In this document: in pieces, positions 58,434 through 64,000 of the stretch
How the letters are laid out: every line of letters starts with the position of its first letter
How positions within the stretch are numbered: position 1 is the stretch's first letter
NCBI GenBank assembly: GCA_905215065.1
Contig: CAJMOF010000011.1
Location: 1-64,000 of the forward strand
Direction: 5' to 3'
Source of the DNA: an uncultured bacterium
GTDB lineage: Bacteria; Actinomycetota; Coriobacteriia; Coriobacteriales; Coriobacteriaceae
Length of the DNA: 64,000 bases
The notes under the pieces: model-generated
Told to the model about the DNA's origin: nothing
Seen by the model: only the letters and a program-made list of their open reading frames with translations
The model's database searches: none
Made by a program: the position numbers and the translations under genes

Positions 58434-58924
58434 TTATTTGGACGATTCCGGGAGGGACGGCCCCGCCTCCCTGAACTCGACCGGCGACATGTAGCCCAGC
58501 GTCGAGTGGATCCTGAAGTTGTTGTACCAGTGCACGTAATCCAAGAGCTTGGCTCGGAGCTCGCGCGTCCCTCCTCGGTCCTTCGGAGTGGCCGACGATC
58601 TCCCCGTTGCAGAGGTCGACGAGCAGGCAGACGTAGTTCCACGACGCCCCGACGCGCACGCAGGCCAAGTCGCTGCATATATGGGTGCACGGCGCCCTGC
58701 CGCCGAAGCCGCGCGCGACGACGTTCGACACGTCGGCCTCGTTGACCACCCCGGGGTGCACCTTGAACCTCTTCCTGCCGTATGCGCCGGCCAGGCCGTT
58801 CTTCCTCATGATGCGGCAGACGCGGCGCCGGCTGACGGTAACGCCCGACCTCCCGGGCGACGCCTTGATCTTGCGCGATCCGTTCCGGCCCTTGCTGGCG
58901 GCGTGCGCCGCCGCGGCCGCCGTC
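58434..58924 (-). pseudogene. Remnant of an IS3-family transposase (OrfB-like)
   Basis: On the minus strand the frame carries RRRVCRIMRKNGLAGAYGRKR, then ADVSNVVARGFGG, DLACVRVGASWNYVCLLVDLCNGEIVGHS (part of the DDE integrase core). After a frameshift near 58580 it continues in another frame with LRAKLLDYVHWYNNFRIHSTLGYMSP, the typical C-terminus, and a stop at 58434. The N-terminus is missing: at 58925 the sequence changes to an unrelated gene. Nonfunctional. No terminal inverted repeats were recognised. Confidence 0.85.
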
Positions 58925-59209
58925 GCCCCCGACATTAAGGTCCTCAAGGGCCGCGTCGTCTCCGGCGACCAGTTCGTCTCGCCCGCGGAACAGAAGGAGC
59001 GAATCCTCGCGACCTTCGGCGACCTGTGCTGCGAGATGGAGGGCTGCACCATCGCGCAGGCCGCTTATCTCAACGGCGTGCCCCTCGTCGTCGTGCGCGC
59101 CATCAGCGACAAGCCCTGCGCCGAGGGCCGGGTCGTCGACTACAACACCTTCGAGAAGAAGGCCGCCTGCGACTGCGCCCGCATCGCCGCGCGCATGGTT
59201 AAGCTTTAG
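58925..59209 (+). pseudogene. mtnN: 3' fragment of a methylthioadenosine/SAH nucleosidase gene
   Basis: The plus-strand frame from 58925 reads APDIKVLKGRVVSGDQFVS, then CCEMEGCTIAQAAYLNGVPLVVVRAISDKP, matching the C-terminal half of MTA/SAH nucleosidase (the MEG substrate loop and catalytic Asp of AISDK). The first half of the gene is absent: the transposase remnant meets it directly. It therefore marks an insertion or recombination breakpoint. The 5' part may survive elsewhere in the genome. Confidence 0.85.
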
Positions 59210-59214
59210 GCCCT

Positions 59215-59254
59215 GCGCGCCGGGGCCCTTCTTTATGTTGGGACCCCGGCGCGC
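59215..59254 (+). terminator. GC-rich hairpin after the mtnN fragment
   Basis: GCGCGCCGGGG pairs with CCCCGGCGCGC around an 18-base loop, 5 bases after the stop. There is no T tract; probably the old mtnN terminator or a stabilising hairpin. Confidence 0.55.
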
Positions 59255-59435
59255 CGGGCCCTTTCCAAAGCGAAGTGTCGAGCCGAAGTGTTGAGCGTCG
59301 GCCCTGAATGTTCAATGGCCGTTGTTTTCTGCCCCTCAAGTGGTGGACTTTTCCTCGGAGCTGTTGATTCCCCCACGCGCCCCCTTCCGTTCTCTGTTCT
59401 CCCCTTATACTCCTTGTACGAGGAGGTAAGAAGTC

Positions 59436-62177
59436 ATGGACAAGACCACACAGGACAGCTTGGCAAAGAAACCCGTCGACATGAGGGACAGGATTCTCGA
59501 GCATCTCGAGGCCCTCACCTCTGCCGTCTCGCTCGACGACCTTGCCCGTCTGTCCACCTCCGACATCGCCGAGACGCTCATCATCTCCAGGAGCCTGGCG
59601 AGCCAGTACCTCAACGACCTTGTTCGCGCCGGTCTTGTGGTTAAGGTGGCGGGCAGGCCTGTCCGTTATTTTCATCGCCGCGCGTTCCAGAAGCGTTTTC
59701 AGGTAAAGCTCTCTGCAAGCGAGTACGCCTCGCTCGCCGACCTCATCCAGGCGACGGGAATCGCCGATCACCGCGACTTCGCGCGTGCCGTGGGCTTCGA
59801 CATGAGCCTCAGCTCCGTTGTCGAGCAGTGCAAGGCTGCGGTTCAGTACCCTCCGTTTGGCCTGCCCATCCTCTTGAGCGGCGGCGTGGGTGTCGGTAAG
59901 TCTTTCCTTTCTCGCCTTGTGTACGAGTACGGCAAGAACCAGGGCTTGCTGTCCCGCGACTCCTCCTATGTGCGCATCGACTGCGCCGGGGTCCCGGACG
60001 CCGCCTCGTTCAACGGGTTTCTTGACGAGTCGATCGCGAAAGCGCGCGGGGGTGTGGTCTTTGTCAACGGCATCGAGGCACTCTCTCCCTCTGCGATGGA
60101 GCACTGCCTTGCGACGGCCCTCGGGCTCGATGCCTCCCAGGATGCGCCGCGCGCTCGCCTCGTTCTTTCGACGACGCTTTCCGCCGATGACCTGAAGGTT
60201 TCCTCGGCCTACAGCAAAATGCCCATCTGTGCCCGCGTCCCCTCACTCAAGGAGCGGACCCCCGAGGAGCGCGAGGATCTCATCTTGAGCTTCCTGCGCA
60301 GCGAGGGGTGCCGAATCGGTTCTGATGTGAAGATCAGCCGCGGCGCATACCGTTGCCTCGTGAACGCGGACTTTTCCGATAACATCGCCGGCTTGCGCGC
60401 CTGCGTGACGAACTGCTGTGCCAAAGCGTTCCTCAATCGCGAGGGCGACTACGTCGTCGTTCGCCCGTATCTTCTTCCCAGCGGGCTCCTCTCCTCCGCG
60501 CAGATCGATCAACAGCCCGACGATGGCGTTCTGATCGACGCGTCTCTGGATGCCGCCGAGAGCACAGGGCCGGTCGAGCAGGCGCTCGATGCCCTGTGCT
60601 CCCTCGATGAGCGATTCTGCGCCGGAGAGCTCTCTGTCTCCGAGCTTGTCTCGCAAGCTGTCTCCGCTGTGCGCGGCGTTGAGGATCACTTGATCTTCGA
60701 CCACGGCGTCGCCTCCTCGAGGTCGCGCGCCTTCGAGCGCGTCGTGGGCGCGGTCCTTGCCGACGCAGGCTCTTCTTATGGCATCGAGCTTTCGAGGAAG
60801 GTCGCTTTTCTACTGGCCCAGGAGATTTGCCTGCAGTTGTGGCCGGGTATCGGCCTGGCTAAGCGAAAGTCTGCCTGTGCGGAGCAAATCTCCCATCTCC
60901 TCGGTGCCGTGACCTCCGAATTGCCGTTTGCCTCGAGTGTCTCCGATCAGGTCGCCGCAGACGTGGAAGGGGCGCTGGGAATCTCGCTCGATCACTTCAC
61001 GAAGACGCTTCTGACGCTGTGCGTCGCATCGGAGTCTCGCGATGCGAAGGCCCTTCGGACGCTCTGCGTCATCTTGTCCCACGGCTACTCAACGGCGACG
61101 AGCATCGCCGACGCGGCGAACCGTATGCTCGGCATGCATGTGTACGAGGCTGTCGACATGCCCTACGACCAGCAGCTGAAGGACATCGTCGGTCCGCTCC
61201 AGCGCCTCGTCGACCGCCATTCCTACTGCACCGGGGTCGTGTTCCTCGTCGACATGGGCTCCTTGGAGGAGGCCTATAAGGCCCTCGAGAACGTTACCGA
61301 CTCCACTATCGGCGTGGTGAACAACGTCTCTACCGGTCTTGCGCTCGAGATCGGGGTCGGGCTGCTCGGCGGCAAGTCCATCGCCGAGGTTCTTGGCGAT
61401 GCGACCGCCGCGTGCGTGACGCACTGCAAGGTGATCGAGCGCGTCAACCGTGAGGACGCCATCGTCTTCTGCTCCGAGTCCGGGGTCGACGCCGCGGAGA
61501 GGATACGCCAGCTCGTCTCGCAGAGCCTCCCGCACACCATAGGCGCGCGCCTGCTCACGAGGTCCTTTAAGCAGCTCGTCGCGAACGGGTCGAACGACGC
61601 CGTTTTCTCCGAGCACCGCGTCTGCGCCGTCATCGGCACGGGAGACCCCGGGGTCGCCTCCGTCCCCTTCGTCGCCCTCGAGGACATCATGTCGACGGCG
61701 TCCGCCTCTAAGGTTGATGCCGTGTTCGGCAGGTGGCTTGACGCTTCCGAGCTCTCTTCTTTTCACGAGAAGCTGCTCTCGAACATGACGCTGCAGAACG
61801 TCATCCGCTCCATCACCATCCTCGACCCGGAGCGGCTATTCCATGAGATCGAGAGCGCCGTACACGAGCTTCAGCGCAGGACAGGCGAGAAGATCGGCAG
61901 CAACGCCATCATTGGGCTCTACGTTCACCTCTGCTGTCTCGTCGAGCGCCTTGTTACCAGAAACCCCATTGAGACCTACGTTGGCCAGGACCGCTTCGAG
62001 GAGGAACGCGCCGATTTCATCGAGTCCTTCAGGCAGAGCTTCTCGAGCATCTCGACGCGCTATCGCGTAGAGGTTCCCGTAAGCGAGATCGCATATGTCT
62101 TCGACTACATAAGCGTGAGCGCCGCCCCGGCGCGAGAAGAGCGCCTCGGCTCCTCGGACCTCCTGCTCGACGAGTGA
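59436..62177 (+). CDS. LevR-like PTS regulator (HTH-AAA-PRD-EIIA-PRD)
   Basis: 913 residues, ATG after GAGGAGG. Order: winged-HTH (about 20-85, SRSLASQYLNDLVRAGLV), AAA+ core with Walker A GGVGVGKS (about 149-156), first PRD, EIIA-mannose-type domain with H549 in ILSHGYSTAT, second PRD. LevR proteins normally activate sigma-54 promoters, yet the GAFTGA loop is absent and the Walker B position reads VVFVNGIEAL, without the usual Asp-Glu. So it probably controls the following PTS genes by another mechanism, with phosphorylation of H549 as input. Confidence 0.9.
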   Translation: MDKTTQDSLAKKPVDMRDRILEHLEALTSAVSLDDLARLSTSDIAETLIISRSLASQYLNDLVRAGLVVKVAGRPVRYFHRRAFQKRFQVKLSASEYASLADLIQATGIADHRDFARAVGFDMSLSSVVEQCKAAVQYPPFGLPILLSGGVGVGKSFLSRLVYEYGKNQGLLSRDSSYVRIDCAGVPDAASFNGFLDESIAKARGGVVFVNGIEALSPSAMEHCLATALGLDASQDAPRARLVLSTTLSADDLKVSSAYSKMPICARVPSLKERTPEEREDLILSFLRSEGCRIGSDVKISRGAYRCLVNADFSDNIAGLRACVTNCCAKAFLNREGDYVVVRPYLLPSGLLSSAQIDQQPDDGVLIDASLDAAESTGPVEQALDALCSLDERFCAGELSVSELVSQAVSAVRGVEDHLIFDHGVASSRSRAFERVVGAVLADAGSSYGIELSRKVAFLLAQEICLQLWPGIGLAKRKSACAEQISHLLGAVTSELPFASSVSDQVAADVEGALGISLDHFTKTLLTLCVASESRDAKALRTLCVILSHGYSTATSIADAANRMLGMHVYEAVDMPYDQQLKDIVGPLQRLVDRHSYCTGVVFLVDMGSLEEAYKALENVTDSTIGVVNNVSTGLALEIGVGLLGGKSIAEVLGDATAACVTHCKVIERVNREDAIVFCSESGVDAAERIRQLVSQSLPHTIGARLLTRSFKQLVANGSNDAVFSEHRVCAVIGTGDPGVASVPFVALEDIMSTASASKVDAVFGRWLDASELSSFHEKLLSNMTLQNVIRSITILDPERLFHEIESAVHELQRRTGEKIGSNAIIGLYVHLCCLVERLVTRNPIETYVGQDRFEEERADFIESFRQSFSSISTRYRVEVPVSEIAYVFDYISVSAAPAREERLGSSDLLLDE

Positions 62178-62300
62178 CCTTCCCCGCGCCGCCGCAAGCT
62201 GACCGCGCGTCCTCAATAATCCGATAACCCCTTGCCCGGCGCGAATCCGGATAGCGCCGAGGCAGTACCGAACGCAAAACTTCATTTGATAGGAGCAAAC

Positions 62301-62774
62301 ATGAGTGTTGTTATGGCACGAATCGACAATCGCCTGCTTCACGGCATCATCGTGACGCAGTGGGCCCCGGTGTCGGGCGCGACCCGAGTCATGGTCATCG
62401 ACGACAAGGTCGCCGGCGACGAGGTCCTGAAGTCCACCATGAGGATGGCGCGCCCCGCGGGCATGGCCGTTTCGATCATCTCCGAGCAGACCGCGCTCAA
62501 GAACTTCGCTGCGGGCAAGTACGACCGCGAGAAGGTCTTCGTCATCGCCAAGGAGCCCGAGACGATGCTTCGCCTGGTCGAGTCGGGCGTCGAGCTCCCG
62601 TCGCTGGTCGTCGGCGGCTCGCTCGTCAAGGAGGACGGCATCCAGCTCACCCAGCGCGCCTACGCCTCCGCCGAGAACGTCCAGAGCTACAAGGCGCTCA
62701 TCGCCCGTGGCGTCAAGGTGACGGCCCAGTTCGTGCCCGCCGACAAGCCCGTCTCCGTCGCAGACCTCATCTAA
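62301..62774 (+). CDS. PTS mannose/fructose/sorbose-family IIB component
   Basis: 157 residues. The phosphorylated H14 lies in ARIDNRLLHGIIVTQW. It takes phosphate from a IIA component and passes it to the sugar. ATG 62301 after AGGAG. It stands 123 bases behind the regulator gene and 9 before the IIC gene. No IIA gene is seen in the window. Confidence 0.93.
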   Translation: MSVVMARIDNRLLHGIIVTQWAPVSGATRVMVIDDKVAGDEVLKSTMRMARPAGMAVSIISEQTALKNFAAGKYDREKVFVIAKEPETMLRLVESGVELPSLVVGGSLVKEDGIQLTQRAYASAENVQSYKALIARGVKVTAQFVPADKPVSVADLI

Positions 62775-62783
62775 GGGGGAAAT

Positions 62784-63569
62784 ATGGTCAACTTCACTAT
62801 CCTGCAGGTCGTCCTTTTGACCCTGCTGGCCTTCATCAAGCACGTGGACTACTACGGCATCCCGATGATCTTCGTCAATTACGCCGTTTTCTGGGGCCTC
62901 ATCACTGGAGTCGTCATGGGCGACTGGAAGACCGGCCTTGTCATCGGCGGCACCATTCAGCTCATGCAGCTCGGCGTCGCGGGCTTCGGCGGCTCCTCCA
63001 TTCCCGACTACGGCACGATGGCCATCATCGCCACCGCCTACGGCGTGACCCTGGGCTCCGACACGGGCCTCGCCATCGGCCTGCCGGTCGGCATGCTCGG
63101 CATCCAGCTCGACGTCGTCGCCAAGATCCTCAACGGCTTTGTCGTCGAGAAGTCCCAGAAGTTCTGCAACGAGGGTAAGTTCAATCAGATGAACGCCATC
63201 CTGTGGGTCTGCCCCGCGCTCTTCGGCCTGTGCGCCGCCCTGCCCGTCTTTGTCTCCGTGACGCTCGGCCAGCCCGCCGTCAACTGGCTCCTCGAGGTCA
63301 TGCCCCAGTGGTTCCTCTCCGGCCTCACCCTCGCCGGCAAGATGCTCCCGGCCGTCGGTATCGCCATGCTGCTCCGCTACATGCCAACCGCCAAGTACTT
63401 CCAGTACCTGCTCGCCGGCTTCTTCCTCTCGGCCTTCCTGAACGTGCCCATCATCGGCGCCGCCATCGTCGGCGTTGCCCTCGCGATTGCGTTCTACCAG
63501 CGTGCCGAGAGGGACACCGAGCTCGCCGCCCACGCTTCCGCAGACGCCTTCATCGGAGAGGATGAGTAA
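62784..63569 (+). CDS. PTS mannose/fructose/sorbose-family IIC component
   Basis: 261 residues, seven or so membrane spans. The segments GDWKTGLVIGGTIQLMQLGV and DYGTMAIIATAYGVTLGSD are typical for the IIC component of the mannose superfamily. Together with IID it forms the sugar channel. Two bases separate it from the IID start. Confidence 0.93.
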   Translation: MVNFTILQVVLLTLLAFIKHVDYYGIPMIFVNYAVFWGLITGVVMGDWKTGLVIGGTIQLMQLGVAGFGGSSIPDYGTMAIIATAYGVTLGSDTGLAIGLPVGMLGIQLDVVAKILNGFVVEKSQKFCNEGKFNQMNAILWVCPALFGLCAALPVFVSVTLGQPAVNWLLEVMPQWFLSGLTLAGKMLPAVGIAMLLRYMPTAKYFQYLLAGFFLSAFLNVPIIGAAIVGVALAIAFYQRAERDTELAAHASADAFIGEDE

Positions 63570-63571
63570 CC

Positions 63572-64000
63572 ATGGAAAACGAGAACATCACCGCCGTCGC
63601 CGAGGGCAAGCCCTCCGGCTACAAGGTCACCAAGAAGGACCTGCGCAACGCGAACTGGCGCTGGCTCATGAGCGTGTGCACCTTCAACTACCAGACCCAG
63701 CAGGGCGCCTCAGTCGCCTACGCCCTCTCGCCGGTCCTGAGGAAGATCTACACGAACGACGAGGACTATAAGCAAGCGCTCAACAACCACTTCCGCTACT
63801 ACAACACCCAGCCTTGGCTCGCCGCCATCATCCTTGGCGCCTGCGTGGCCATGGAGGAGCGCGACGGCCTAGCGGCGGCGGACGCCGTCCAAGACCTGAA
63901 GATCGGCACCATGGGACCGCTCGCCGGCGTCGGCGACTCCCTGCTCATGACCATGATCCCGACCATCATGGGCTCCATCGCCGCCTACATGACCATCGAG
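63572..64000 (+). CDS. PTS mannose/fructose/sorbose-family IID component (partial)
   Basis: 143 codons to the end of the window, open at the right edge. KVTKKDLRNANWRWLMSVCT followed by FNYQTQQGA and EERDGLAAADAVQDLKIGTMG are diagnostic of IID. IID proteins are about 270-300 residues, so roughly half is missing. Confidence 0.93.
   Translation, partial: MENENITAVAEGKPSGYKVTKKDLRNANWRWLMSVCTFNYQTQQGASVAYALSPVLRKIYTNDEDYKQALNNHFRYYNTQPWLAAIILGACVAMEERDGLAAADAVQDLKIGTMGPLAGVGDSLLMTMIPTIMGSIAAYMTIE

Noticed and set aside
59436..62177. Classic sigma-54 activator
   Set aside because: The GAFTGA loop and the Walker B acidic pair are missing, so sigma-54 activation is unlikely.
61836..63533. 565-codon antisense frame over the PTS genes
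   Set aside because: Antisense by-product; the sense IIB and IIC genes are certain.

Overview
The window looks like chromosomal DNA from a high-G+C member of the Coriobacteriia, most like Collinsella. This is inferred from codon use, a Streptococcus-like fatty-acid synthesis cluster in an otherwise actinobacterial background, and the sequences of the ribosomal and RNA polymerase genes; no database was searched. No rRNA, tRNA, CRISPR array or intact mobile element was found.

Layout: 0.1-12.1 kb is mostly minus-strand: an ECF sigma/anti-sigma pair, a metallophosphoesterase with a ParB-BMP fusion protein, MscS, a three-gene ABC importer of the TrpXYZ type, a WYL regulator, asnS and a glucose-type PTS IIA. 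From 12.3 to 21.4 kb lie mainly plus-strand metabolic genes: an esterase-like hydrolase, a FeoA-FeoB fusion, an MFS exporter, a GH13 amylase, a deoxyinosine glycosylase and an aminotransferase. At 21.9-38 kb are the information-processing operons rplJL, galU, rpoBC, a second ECF pair, and rpsL-rpsG-fusA-rpsJ. At 38-48.2 kb is birA, divergent from a complete FASII/acetyl-CoA carboxylase operon (fabH-acpP-fabK-fabD-fabG-fabF-accB-fabZ-accC-accDA). Then come a lone PTS IIC, a CDF metal exporter and a histidine phosphatase. At 51.9-57.7 kb is the S10 operon from rplC to rplX. It ends in a terminator, and the next 1.5 kb holds no intact gene: non-coding DNA, a broken IS3-type transposase and the 3' end of an mtnN gene. 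A LevR-like regulator and a mannose-family PTS operon (IIB, IIC, partial IID) fill the right end.

The most unusual points are as follows. (1) The beta' subunit (rpoC) ends in a roughly 55-residue domain that aligns without gaps to the DNA-binding C-terminal domain of the RNA polymerase alpha subunit and keeps most of its DNA-contact residues. (2) Two long inverted-repeat elements (21.5 and 51.5 kb) have unrelated perfect arms but a shared core hairpin with a compensatory base-pair change. Each sits just upstream of a ribosomal-protein transcription unit, and each is preceded by a gene whose 3' part switches to A/C-rich composition. (3) A family of palindromes is attached to stop codons. (4) The fork-loop-2 region of RpoB is enlarged. 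(5) A LevR-like regulator lacks the sigma-54 contact motif. (6) Repeated motifs lie in front of rpsL, rplC and rplB.

Functionally, BirA would biotinylate AccB for the carboxylase encoded beside it. FabK, FabD, FabG, FabF, FabZ and FabH complete fatty-acid elongation on AcpP. The PTS proteins and amylase point to a sugar-fermenting gut-type lifestyle.
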